From Cryptomeria japonica (taxonomy: Eukaryota > Streptophyta > Pinopsida > Cupressales > Cupressaceae), in NCBI RefSeq assembly GCF_030272615.1, contig NC_081414.1:812301069-812361068 (forward strand): DNA of 60,000 bases. The letters run 5' to 3'. Positions 1 to 10,189 of this stretch are shown here, piece after piece (the first letter of the stretch is position 1; every line of letters starts with the position of its first letter). Both the position numbers and the translations under genes were made by a program. Below the pieces are notes generated by a model that was given only the letters and a program-made list of their open reading frames with translations, had not been told where the DNA came from and searched no databases.

Positions 1-349
1 TAGCTAGAAGATTGGAGAGGATTCAATGTCCAGCTTCGATAAGCTAGGTTCTCTTCTTTTGTCATCTCTCATTTACATATGACAAATTTGTATTATCAGA
101 AAAATATAGCTTCTAGATCTTCCTTTATATAAAAAATAATAATTATTAGATTGTAAATCTTTTCTTCTTATTTAGGGATAAATATTGATAAAAGTATTTT
201 TCATATAATGCATGTAAAAGATAGCTTTATCATTTATTTAATTTTTCTTTAGAAAATATATATCAAATCTTGTTTCTGCTTTTCCAAAAAAATTTAGATC
301 TATGCAAAAATCATATTTCTCCTTATTTAAAATTCTTTTTCTGAGATTA

Positions 350-790
350 AAATCTTCTCTGTGTGATTAAATGATAACCACTTGTGTATGAATCTGTCCT
401 TGTTATTCTTCTCTTAAATTCATTACTAGATTGGGAATTTAAATGTAAATCTTTTCTTACATTAAATCTTACTTCCCTGTGAAAAAATTTCACCTCTAGG
501 TGAATACAAGTTGATATTCTGCATATGAAGTTATTTAAATATTTTTTTTCCCTGTGAGTAAAAACCCATCTCTCTCTCTCTCTCTCTCTCTGAATGTAGA
601 TTTGATCATAAATCTTAATTCCTTATGAGCAGTCTTACTTCTCTTTGAACAGAAAATGTCTGATAATAAACCTCATTGTATCCATTACTCTCTGTGAAAA
701 ATGAAGTATAAATGTCTCTGTGAATATTAGTTTTGTGCATTGCTGAAACAATTTAGTTCTCTGTGTTATTCATCCCTGTGAATAAATTCT
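350..790 (+). repeat. Dispersed CTCTGTGA-motif repeat
   Basis: The motif C(T/C)CTGTG followed by an A/T-rich word recurs near 356, 475, 551, 692, 716, 750 and 772, each time followed by 20-70 bases of AT-rich sequence. The spacing is irregular, so this is either a decayed minisatellite or a compositional habit of an old element. No coding sense was found. Confidence 0.4.
569..591 (+). repeat. (TC)n microsatellite
   Basis: About eleven uninterrupted TC dinucleotides, seen directly. Confidence 0.95.
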
Positions 791-876
791 TATTCTCATT
801 GTTTTATATTAATATTTCTATTACACATATATCTATTTATATATTTCTCTCTATGCTTAAGCAAATTGAAAATGAA

Positions 877-880
<4 letters not shown>

Positions 881-911
<31 letters not shown>
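881..911 (+). repeat. (AT)n microsatellite
   Basis: About fifteen uninterrupted AT dinucleotides, seen directly. Confidence 0.95.
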
Positions 912-915
<4 letters not shown>

Positions 916-1039
916 ATTTATATTATCATTAAAATTTATGCCAACAAATTTATATGCGAAACGGTGCAAAATCCGTAGATAAAACTCCACATGGAACGAT
1001 GTGCCGATGTAGGGGGAGTGGACAGAGTTATTATCACCG

Positions 1040-1160
1040 TCGGGAGGGGTACCCCCACTACCCTGCGGTCACTGTTATGGCAGTGGCCGCAGGGGAGTAG
1101 TACCCTCCACTAACCTGTGGTCACTGTTACGGCAATGGCTATAGGGTAGTGGAGGGGACC
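1040..1160. repeat. GC-rich double hairpin / foldback
   Basis: Inside AT-rich DNA lies a GC-rich block. At 1062-1093 the arms CCTGCGGTCACTG and CAGTGGCCGCAGG pair almost perfectly around a 6-base loop. A second, weaker copy of the same hairpin follows at 1114-1145 with a related loop (TTACGG versus TTATGG). The outer flanks (CCCCCACTACCC near 1051 and GGGTAGTGGAGGGG near 1144) are also complementary, so the whole block can fold back on itself. No coding frame was recognised. It may be the end of a foldback element. Confidence 0.7.
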
Positions 1161-1260
1161 ACGACAATCCCCTCACCACTACAAGCCTGTACCCATAGGT
1201 CCGCAGTGGTGATGGGACTCATGGGCCCCCTCTCCCACTTGCCTATTAAAAGCCACAACA

Positions 1261-2862
1261 TAAATTCTATTTTTTAATTTATTTTTTGGTAAATGAATTT
1301 GTTAAATTCTTTTTGTATATATATTTATTTACTTAGTTTAAATAAAATCAACTTAGGTAGATTTATAATTAAATTATCTTTAGTAAATTTATAATTAATT
1401 TACCCTTAGTAAATTTAATAATTGTAAAATTAAATTATAATTAGATCTTTCAATCTATTTAAGATTTGTTGGGCCACTTACTTGGCATTTTGGATTCATC
1501 AAAAATAATTAATTCATGATTGAACCAAAAATTGTCAAATGTCTTAACTAATTGCTATTTTTGGAACCTATGACTATAATTAATTATTCCCATGGTAGGA
1601 ATAATAGATTGCTTAATCTTCCACGCAAGTTAAACTATTCTTGTATCATGCAAATTACTTATACATTAATTGCATTTATTGACATTTTCATCTCCATGCA
1701 AGTTACACGTTTTTAATTATCAATATGCGAGTTCATAATTGTCATTATTATGTAAGTTAGATTTCAAGTTTGAAATATTAATTGTAGAAAGATGGTATTT
1801 TTTTTTTATCAAGTGGTACTGAATACCATCGAGGTAGTTATTTCAATTAATTAAACTTTACAATATCTAATTACGTACATTCATTTCACAATTGTTTAAA
1901 GCATGATGTTTTTCATAGCTCCTTAGTTAGAAAACTAAATAAAGGAAGTTGGAAAATCAAAACCTAGCAGCGTTTGGTATATACAGTGCCTCTGGGTCAC
2001 GCTTACGGGTAACGCCGTCGTGTTGAAATACCTCACTTAATGCCTAATAAAGCTGCATCAACGACATCTATGGCATCGTCCCTATAAATCATCCGGGAGT
2101 AATAAGGGGCACTTGAAAGTTAAAATCCAAGGGTAATCCCCCTTGGATCGATAATCTAATAAGATAATCCTTAAATGATTTTTATATCCGTTGAGTTAAC
2201 CCATAGCAAACCCCCTTAAGGTTGATTGAGTGAAATGCTTTTTTAAAATTGATTTAATCTCAAAGAGTTGTTGACAAATGATAATTGGTCAAGGGTGACG
2301 CTTATGATAGGTATTAGGATCTAATTGTTTTAGGCCACAAGCAATATGCCATCTTGAGCCTTTGCTTAAGTGGTACCAGCGTGGGTAGCAACCACAGAGA
2401 AACTGTCTGGGACATTGACCCTAGAAAGGGTTACGTACCCACAAATCAGTTTACATCAAACCATAGAGTAGAAAACAAAACTACATACTTTATGCCTTGA
2501 TCCCATGCTGAAATGGGTATGTAGGCAGTCTAGGGACAAAGTTGCATTCGTGGGTGGGGTCTAGGTTTGGTAAGAAGAAGGATTGAGTAAGAATCCTAAT
2601 TTGAAAGATAAGTATAATAAAAAGGGAAAAGTAATTCAATGCATACTCAGAAGGAATCTCGTATGGATTCGCTTGACTTCCTGAGGCTTTAAGACAAATT
2701 CCAAGGTGGAATTCAAGTTTGTATTATGTTATTTTAATTTCTCTTAAGGACGGCGACCTCGGTGCACTCCTATTAGAAGAGTGTTGTACTTAGTGAGTGA
2801 CTCAGGACCCAAATGGTCCCGATGAGTCTAAGTCTCTGGCCAAAGCACCTCCTATCCCAATT
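1261..2862. other. Intergenic DNA, no gene
   Basis: AT-rich to about 1970, then moderately GC sequence from 1970 to 2860. No conserved reading frame, LTR pair or RNA gene could be supported. The GC shift near 1970 may mark the edge of an unrecognised old repeat. Confidence 0.5.
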
Positions 2863-3007
2863 TGATAGATGCCTACCCCATATGGGTAGATGCCTATCCT
2901 GTATTAGATAGATGAAACCTCCTGATCCATATGGACAAATGCCTAACCCGTATGGTTAGATGCTCATCCCGGATAGATGAATGCCTAATCCTAATAGATG
3001 GATGCCC
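2863..3007 (+). repeat. Degenerate minisatellite, unit about 25-30 bp
   Basis: A word of the form GATGCCTA-CCC-TATGG-TA recurs about six times in 145 bases with substitutions and small indels. The units differ from each other at several positions, so this is an old, inactive minisatellite. Confidence 0.7.
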
Positions 3008-3210
3008 AGAGTATGTGATTAAATCAAACACAAATGATTAAAGTAAAAAAAGAAAAAGTGGTCAAAATTTGTTGGGTTAAGCAAGGTGGGTTATTACATT
3101 ATTCCTTATTGGGGCTACATTACCTATTGATGAATCTTCAACTCTAGGTCTTTTCCAATTTGATTTAGTTTAGAATATCTTAATATAGGATAGGAGGGAA
3201 ATATTTTTTT

Positions 3211-3264
3211 TATATATCTAGGGAGTCGTTGCTTTAATATAAAGTGTCTCTCCCTAGATATATT
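3211..3264. other. Stem-loop, 14-bp perfect stem, about 150 bases past the rpoA-like frame
   Basis: Arms TATATATCTAGGGAG (3211-3225) and CTCCCTAGATATAT (3250-3263) pair over about 14 bp around a 24-base loop. It lies downstream of the minus-strand rpoA-CTD-like frame. Plastid genes often carry 3' inverted repeats, so this could be a plastid-type mRNA end carried along with the coding fragment. It could equally be chance or a short inverted-repeat transposon. Confidence 0.5.
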
Positions 3265-3407
3265 TTTTTATCAAATATTTTCTAATATTGTTACAAAATG
3301 GTCAAAGATTTATTCCAAAAGAACTTAGAAGAAGGGAATGAATGGGGAGATTAAATAGAACTCTTATAAATCTAAACTGGAGTCCCTAGTGAATCAATTG
3401 GAATATT

Positions 3408-3725
3408 TCATATAAATTCCAAGATTTCTTTGACAGTTTGTTCACCAAGATATTTTATTTTCATTAAATATTCTAGACTATAATTCAAAAGGTCTGATAT
3501 TGTATTTATATTTGCCTTTTTGAGGCAATTATATATCCTAGTAGAGAATTTTAATTGGTCAATATGTATTTGGTCGAAAGATATTATCTTTGTATCAGTT
3601 GATATATGCAAAATAGGTAAGGAAGGAGTAATATCATCACTTTGATTGTTTGTTTCATTGTTGTTCCATTCCTTTGCATAGATGTGTTCTTGTCTATCAA
3701 TCCAATCCTTAAAAGAGCTAGTAGC
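3408..3725 (-). pseudogene. rpoA: RNA polymerase alpha C-terminal domain-like fragment
   Basis: The minus frame is open for 105 codons, from a stop at 3726-3728 to TGA at 3408. The last 56 residues match the alpha-CTD fold: an FDQIHIDQLKF lead-in, then RIYNCLKKANI, ISDLLNYS, LMKIKYLG and VKEIL, the helix-hairpin-helix pattern that contacts DNA and activators. The plastid alpha subunit is the nearest relative I recall (IDQLE, RIYNCLK). The upstream residues (…FKDWIDRQEHIYAKEW…) would sit in the linker and I do not recognise them. Only about a third of the usual subunit length is present; the N-terminal dimerisation domain is missing, and further upstream the frame is broken by stops and a shift. 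The first in-frame initiator-like codon is TTG at 3611. Most likely a plastid-derived insertion (NUPT) or a decayed nuclear paralogue, not a working gene. Confidence 0.68.
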
Positions 3726-3852
3726 CTATGTTGAATCATACCCTATGGAAGCTATCAAGAGAGATAGATGGCTATAAGATTAGTTTCATAAGCACCACCA
3801 GTAATGCATATTAATTGAAACCCTAAGTCTAACTCTTGTCCTAATTCTAACT

Positions 3853-4145
3853 TGTTATAATAAGAAAAGATGAATAATGGAGAATACCTAGTACAAATGA
3901 ATAAAAATTAAACTTTGAATATAAATGATACACGACCAAAATAACAACATAGACTTAGTCTCTAAGATAGAAATATGAATGCTACAAAAATAAATAGCAT
4001 TAAGAGAATGCAAGACAAAATAGCATTAGAATGCAATTACAATGCAATCAAATGGAATACTAAGACCAAGTAGGGGTTAGTACATATAGAAAATGAGAGA
4101 GGGGAGAGATGACAAATATGACCGATGGGAAGAGACCACTTCAAT
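3853..4145 (-). repeat. LARD-0 3' LTR, outer part
   Basis: Starts TGTTATAATAAG directly after the TAACT duplication. It aligns with 24870-25150: shared words include AAATGATACA, AGAATGCAATTACAATGCAAT and ATATAGAAAATGAGAGAGG. The alignment breaks at 4145 where element I enters. Confidence 0.75.
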
Positions 4146-5001
4146 TTTTGGAATTTAAGAACACTAAGAGGGGGGGGTGAATCAGTCTTCTACCAGAATG
4201 ATTAAGTTTAACCTTATTAAAACATGCATTCACCAACCGGTATACCAGTACATATATAAATGAAACAAGTAAATAAATCAATAAGCCAATCACATAAATT
4301 AATACAATAACACAGAGAATTATACGTGGAAAACCTCAAAGAGGAAAAACCACGGTGGGATTTGTGACCCACAATATCAATCCACTAGCCATATGAAAAG
4401 ATATTACAAAAAATGGGGGCCTGCACATGCAGGAAGGCTTACAGCCTAGAGCATAATGCTCATCACAAAAAGAGTCTCACTGACTACATACAAATCCATA
4501 CTACAATTCGGTAGAATGAGTGAACTGCAATGATAGCATCTCCTATGCCTGAATATAGTTATGGTTAAGCTCTGTCTATTCTAGTCTAAAACCCTAAAAC
4601 CCTTACTAGAATAACCTCTTACATAAATGTCCTCACATACAAGATCGAATCAACTAACCTATATACCCTTAAAATCCTTTATGCCTTATGTCTTCTTACA
4701 TAGATAATTATAAAGTGAATATACATGTCGTCTCATTTACATATCTATATAAATATCAAAATCAATTGTCGAATCTCCCAAATGATGTCAGCCTCCAATA
4801 CAATTATCCTGATGAAGTCAGGTCATCCTAAAATATCGGTACCCAAAGAATTCCTCCTACCGGTGAAGATACCTTTCAGTGCCAGTGTCGATGTCAATGA
4901 AGTGTATGTCAATAAATAACCAAACCAAAATATGAAGCCAGAAAATGTTGCCATCAATGATAACATATTGAAACCAATCAAATGAGTGTCAATTGCCAAC
5001 A
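4146..5001 (-). repeat. Element I 3' LTR (856 bp)
   Basis: Left copy in window coordinates, downstream in element sense. It ends …TTGCCAACA at 5001 next to the polypurine tract. The other end is mutated (TTTTGG where the partner has TGTTGA). It is about 66 bp shorter than its partner, mainly through one deletion near 4645. Confidence 0.85.
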
Positions 5002-5014
5002 ATCTCCCCCTTTA
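5002..5014 (-). other. Element I polypurine tract
   Basis: Minus strand reads TAAAGGGGGAGAT directly before the TGTTGGC start of the 3' LTR, the usual plus-strand DNA primer. Confidence 0.85.
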
Positions 5015-5327
5015 GCATTGATTGAAACACTCATGTAAAAAATGATAATGGTTTCCATCTGCTGGTTTCATCATGAGACTGCTCCCCCTGAGTTGAATAT
5101 CCATCTGTGATCATGATCTATACAAAACACTCCATACCTCCAAATTCCAAGAATATATTTTTCACCTATACCTCCCCCTTTGACATCAATGCTAAGAAAA
5201 TACCAAAAAATCGGGATGAAGAATGAAAGACTATACATAGAATGTCTCAAAATACCTTATCGGAGCTGAATATACTTGAAAATTTTTGGATAGGCTTTCT
5301 TCAAAAGCTCTAGATAGGTATCCCAAC

Positions 5328-7225
5328 CTAATTTGAGTGTGTTAGGAATAGATGAAAGTCCATTAATTTCATATGGGCATATGACTCTTTATCCTTAAGT
5401 TCTATCGGTGTGGGCTTACCAACCATATCAATACACTCCTTCTTATGTACACTTAATGAGTCCAACCGAGGACTCACCAATCTTCTAAGACCTCTGGCTC
5501 TCCTTATTATTTTATCTTTATCCCTCTCAATAGCTAAAACTTGAGCTTCCAAAACCAAATCTGACCATCAATAGATGTAGTCAAAGAATTTGAGCCATCA
5601 AAATAATTGACTATATCTACAATCTTCTCCTAAGTATCCTTAATCCTTTTATCTATTTATACTGTAAGTAAACCTATGTTACAACATACTATGTAAATAT
5701 TAGTACATTGCCTCAAAGCATTATCAATCAACTTCAGCTTATCACTAATATCCTTCTTCTCTGACTTAATCATCTGATCAAATGTTGCTCTCTTAGCCCA
5801 CGTAAACCTCTCCAGTGCCTTCTGGTTTGATAGTTGTTGTAAAGATTGAAAGTCCTTAGTAATGTCCTCTGCGAGTGTTTTAAGCTTGCCAGATGGGCTT
5901 GCTTCTTTGTCAAATTTGCACTCTAGGATAAGTCTATAAAAAATAGGGATATACTGATCAATAACTCCTTTGTCCATAGATCCATCCTTCACCATATTTT
6001 GTGCAGTCACCATCAAGAGCTCAATATAACTCATCTCGGTTAAGATTTTATGTTCTACCTTTGAGGTGTCAATTGACAATAATGATGCGCTCACTACTGG
6101 TTCCTTGCCAGATTCCTCTCTCTTCTGCTCTGATGGTTTATTAGTTTTTATAGCTTCCTCTTTTGCATCGATGGCTTTGCCACTTGGTGCAGTAATAGTT
6201 ACAATCGGTTTGTCCTTATGAACTATGACCTCAACTTGTATATTTTGATCTGGAGGACTAATGTCCTCAACATTTGCAACCTTTACACTCTCCCTAGAAT
6301 TCATAGCCTTCTGGAATGCCTTGAAGTAACCCCATACCTTATCATCTCGCTAACTACCCAATGTAGTAATAGATTGTTTCAGTTGTCTTCCTATGGGGAT
6401 ATCAAATACCCATTGTCTCTTCCCAAAGCTGGGAGTTTCATTAATGAAAAATAGCATTAAATAGGCAATAATATTTCCATACTAGAATGTTCCCTTCTTC
6501 TCTCCTTTGATCTTCCTTAGGTTAATTAACAATTCATCTAACATCCATCCATAAAGATCTAACTTCCCATTTTTCCTCATGATCTTATGTGTTGCATAAA
6601 TGCAAAAGCTGGAAACATAATTCAGACGGTTTGATTGAGTTACCTTGTATCCAATAATCATGCTTCTGAATCTAATATCTCTATCTATGATAGTGCTAAC
6701 CCTCGTTGATTGCTGGTTTGATGTTGCATTGGTGAGCTTGTTAACCTAATCATTAGAAATCTTCTTCTTCGGACGTTTACCAATCTGCGACAAATTGGTG
6801 ATTGTCCTAATGGCCTCCTTCAAGATCTTATAAGGTATGTCCAATGAGATGAATTCTCCATGCACTCTGCTCAAAAAATATCTGACAATCTCATCCTCAA
6901 ATTCGAGAATATCCAAAATGTCGATAAACCCTAGGTCCTCAATGTGTTTGTAATCGGGCTTAATCTTTCTAGAATCTCCCATCAACTCAGTCATATACAT
7001 GTTTTTAATATTACTGGTTCTCAAATCCTCAATGTGGTATTGAATGCAAGCTCTAACATCTTCAACATATACAACTCCTTCTGGGACATAGGAACAAGCA
7101 CCAATTGAATCATCCAAGGTGGCAATATGCAGACATCATTTGAAAATTGGTCCAGGATAATCCTTTACCTCAACAACAATAGGATTTGCAATAAGAGTTG
7201 GTGTAGAGGATGATCCCACTTCCAT
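5328..7225 (-). pseudogene. Element I ORF2, unknown protein of about 520-630 residues
   Basis: From an ATG at 7225 (minus strand) one frame runs to the TAA at 5657, 523 codons, interrupted only by four nonsense codons (one TGA and three TAG). The same coding sense continues to 5328 after two more stops and a frameshift. N-terminal part: a short Ser/Thr/Pro leader, then an acidic/hydrophobic region (EDLGFIDILDILEFEDEI). Middle: a basic and aromatic block (RDIRFRSMIIGYKV, YGWMLDELLINL, KRQWVFDIPIGR). C-terminal part: charged, probably helical (ALERFTWAKRATFDQMIKS). None of the retroviral enzyme motifs (DSG, DDE, YVDD) occurs. It lies in the pol position of element I and is preceded by the zinc-knuckle frame. 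I do not recognise the family; a captured host-gene segment or an element-specific accessory protein are both possible. Confidence 0.6.
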
Positions 7226-7625
7226 GATGAAAGATAAATACCTGTGAAAATAGTTACCGGTGAAACCCTAAATAAGTCTTTCGATCACAGGTGAAATCAC
7301 TCAAGAAGATATCAATCCCACTAAATTTCCTTAAACTTGCTCTGAATCGCTCTAAATTTCTTTGAATGCAAAGTGATAAAAAATAAAGTGGATTTAACAT
7401 TTTAACCTCCAAGAAACCCTAATCCGTCATTGATATGAATCACTTCTGATGAAATATACTAGATCTCGGTCAAACATCTCCATGCCAGATAAGAATTTAT
7501 AATGTATGGAACATCTTCCAGAATCTCTTCCCGAAGCATAAGCAGTATGCTCATTATTTTTTCCTACCCCTCAGGCATCTACCTCAGTTATCGGAAGAGC
7601 ATCTCGCTAGTGCAAGAGCAACCTC
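7226..7625. other. Spacer between element I ORF1 and ORF2
   Basis: About 400 bases without a supportable reading frame. It may act as leader for ORF2, but no splice or promoter signal can be proved from the sequence. Confidence 0.4.
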
Positions 7626-8755
7626 CTATGCCAGTTGAGTAACCAGTGCATTTCCATCTCTTGATTGATCATCTGACTTCCTGACCCATTTCTTGATATG
7701 ATCTTGCCAGATTTCATTGACCTTCTTTTTTCCTTTATCATTTGATCCATCATTGTTAACTGATAGATTTCTGCTTCTATTAAACTTAGCTATGTGTCCA
7801 GCTTGTTGAATGCATAACATGTAACAATGTTCATTGGAATTGCTTTGCTAAAACTAGTATAATTGCTTGACCTGCACTGATTAGCGATATGTCTGAATTT
7901 TCCACATGCATAACATTTAACATTTATTCTACAATCTTGTATCTTATGACCATACTTATTGCATTTAGAACATTGACTGGGAGAAGAATTATAATTCTGA
8001 TTTTCTCTATTTCTACATTGCCTAGCGATGTGACCAAATTTATTACAAACAAAACATCTACCATTAAATTGTAAGCATTAAGCTGCCTTGCCGATGCCTT
8101 CTGATTTTGATCTTTATTTGCAATACCGAAGCTCTGACCTTGTTCAAATCCAAGTCCACTGGAATCTCCATTTTGTCTTTGACTTTTTAAATATTCATCA
8201 AGTTGTGGTAAACTAGCCTTGAATGTTTCCTTGTACTCACTTGCAGCAATCAGATCATCTCTTGGAATTATCATTTGTCTCTCAAGTTCTTGTTCATTAC
8301 TCTAGGATTGCACTAAATTGATTCGCAACATATGATTTTCATGAACCAACCAGGCGCATTCTTCAAATTTGTCTTTGAGAGATATAGCGTGCACTTGTTC
8401 CTTGTTCCGGTCTTCAATCTCCTTTGGCATCCTCATAGTTAGGGCTTGCATTTTATTCCTCATGACCATATTCTCCTAACTCAGCTTCTGACATATTTCA
8501 TTAAAGGCATCCTTCTCATCATTATCTTGATTCTACAGAAGTTCCTTCCCCCTATCTTGAACAGATGACAGCCTCTCCTGTAGGATAAGAATGAATTCCT
8601 GAGCATAATTCAATTAATCTTATAACTTCAAATTCTTCATCCTTTTAGCATCATAATCTTCAAGTGCTACCTCAAGTTGCTTCTCCAAACTCATATATCC
8701 ATGGATTCCAGATTCAAGATATTCCTCAAGCTATTAAACTTCCTCTGAGGCACAA
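7626..8755 (-). pseudogene. Element I ORF1, coiled-coil Gag-like protein with zinc knuckles
   Basis: Reading from about 8755 downwards, a heavily charged helical region with heptad-like Leu/Ile spacing (EKQLEVALEDYD, LILQERLSSVQD, DRNKEQVHAISLKDKFEE) covers roughly the first 160 codons, broken by several stops. It continues into the open stretch 8274-8080 (LPQLDEYLKSQRQNGD). After a frameshift near 8075 come CX2CX4HX4C zinc knuckles: CFVCNKFGHIARQC (about 8056-8015), CSKCNKYGHKIQDC (7972-7931), CYACGKFRHIANQC (7916-7875) and a broken fourth around GHIAKF (7820-7783). Zinc knuckles bind RNA in Gag proteins and the coiled coil would serve assembly. One or two knuckles are usual in copia Gag, so four is unusual. 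The frame is no longer translatable. Confidence 0.72.
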
Positions 8756-8756
8756 G

Positions 8757-8770
8757 GATCCAATACCAAT
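8757..8770 (-). other. Element I primer-binding site, degenerate
   Basis: Minus strand reads ATTGGTATTGGATCC just inside the 5' LTR, resembling the copia initiator-Met tRNA site TGGTATCAGAGC with several changes. Confidence 0.65.
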
Positions 8771-9692
8771 TGTTGAAATCCAAGAACACTGAGATGGGAA
8801 GTGTTTCAGTGTTCTCTGAGAATGATCAATTTTAACCTTATTAAAACATGTACTCACCAACTAGTATACCGGTATATATATAAATGAAAGAAGTAAAGCA
8901 ATCAATAAGCCAATGACATAAATGAATACCATAATACAGAGAATTACATGTGGAAAACCTCAAAGAGGAAAAACCACAGTGGGATTTGTGACCCACAATA
9001 TCAATCCATTGGCCATACGTAAAGATATTACAAAATATGGGGGCCTACACATGCAACAAGGCTTACAGCCTAGAGCACATTGCTCATCACAAAAAGAGTC
9101 TCACTGACTACATATAAATCCAGAGTACAATGCGAAAGAATGAGTGAACTGCAATGATAGCATCTCCTATGCCTTAATATAGTTCTGGTTAAGCTCTGTC
9201 TGTTTCGATCTGAATCCTAAAACCCTTAGCAAAATAACCTCTTACATAAATGTCCTCACATACATGATCTCTCTCACATATATTGCATATCCTTCCATTA
9301 CATCCCATATCACATTCTACTATATCAAAAATTATGTAATCAACTGACCTATTTACCATTACAATCTTTTATGCCTTATGTCAACTTACATAGATAATTA
9401 TAAAGTGAATATACATGTCGGCTCAATTACATATATACATAAATATAAAAATCAATTACCGACTATTGGATCTCCCAAATGATGTCAGCCTCCAATACCA
9501 TTATCTTGATGAAGTCATGTCGGTCTGCGATGCCAGTACCCAAAGAATTCTTCCTCTCAGTAAAGATACCTGTCGGTGCCTATGCAGGTGAAGTATCTGC
9601 CGGTAAACAACCAAACCAAAATATGAAGCTGGAACATGTTGCCATAAATGACAACATATTGAAACCAATCAAATGAATGTCAATTGCCAACA
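8771..9692 (-). repeat. Element I 5' LTR (922 bp)
   Basis: Begins TGTTGAAATCC and ends TTGCCAACA in plus orientation. Directly followed by ACAAT, the mutated duplication of TCAAT at 4141. Contains a block from 9265 to 9335 absent from the partner LTR. Confidence 0.87.
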
Positions 9693-9697
9693 ACAAT

Positions 9698-9875
9698 AGC
9701 CTAAAATACGAAAGGGTAAATCCCAAGAAAGATGTCAATGCCTTGGACCCACTCACCCTAATATTCATTTTATTAATCCTAAGAAAACTTAATTAAAAGT
9801 ATTGAAAAAGACTAGAAATAGGAAAATAAATATCCAATGAGGAAAAAAATATATACACAAATAAAAATGTTTACA
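9698..9875 (-). repeat. LARD-0 3' LTR, inner part
   Basis: Resumes at AGCCTAAAATA and aligns with 25152-25320 (shared ACCCACTCAC, TTTATTAAT, CTAAGAAAAC, TAGGAAAA). The exact inner end is uncertain between 9857 and 9875; a CCCCCCTT tract at 9883-9890 follows. Confidence 0.7.
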
Positions 9876-10189
9876 CTAATATCCCCCCTTGAGCACAACT
9901 TAGGTGGATGAAAATATGATGGGTGCCACCAAATGAGGTCATATTAGGTACCCATGTAAAAACAATTCTCCTCCACAAAGAATTGCTCTCCTAAGATAAA
10001 GAAGAAGCTCCTCACAAATAGAGAGAGAAAAAACCCCAAAATAAAGAGACAAAAGAGTGGAAGGACTAGGTAGACCCCCCCCCCTCACAATATGTAGAGC
10101 TAATGGGAGCTTCTCCAAATTGGATGTAGAAGATGAACCACAATCATGAAATAACATTCCTTCCCTTAGGAAGAAACAAAAACCAACTA

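Larger units (their letters stand above)
1..960. other. AT-rich intergenic DNA, no gene
   Basis: No open frame of any credible family is visible on either strand. The stretch is very AT-rich, holds two microsatellites and a loose recurrence of a CTGTGA motif (listed separately). The only open frame here, on the minus strand at 796-990, runs through the (AT)n tract and is not a gene. Confidence 0.7.
4146..9692 (-). mobile_element. Element I: non-autonomous copia-type LTR element with two unusual frames
   Basis: LTRs at 4146-5001 and 8771-9692 share long stretches (for example CCTCAAAGAGGAAAAACCAC) and end TG…CA. A polypurine tract and a degenerate primer-binding site lie just inside them, in minus orientation. 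The flanks TCAAT (4141-4145) and ACAAT (9693-9697) match at four of five bases, and the flanking DNA rejoins into the LARD-0 LTR. The 3.8-kb interior carries a coiled-coil/zinc-knuckle frame and a second frame of unknown family, but no protease, integrase, reverse transcriptase or RNase H. Its LTR shares blocks with the LTR of element II, so an element of that type probably supplied the enzymes. Confidence 0.85.

Noticed and set aside
796-990. Minus-strand open frame of 64 codons
   Set aside because: It reads through the (AT)n microsatellite (YIYIYI repeats); no family and no coding composition.
3408-3611. Functional small rpoA gene
   Set aside because: Lacks the N-terminal dimerisation and assembly domain and an ATG start; upstream frame is broken.
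9939-10157. 72-codon minus-strand frame in LARD-0
   Set aside because: Leu/Ser-rich, no motif, and not in register with the better frame at 10190-10832.
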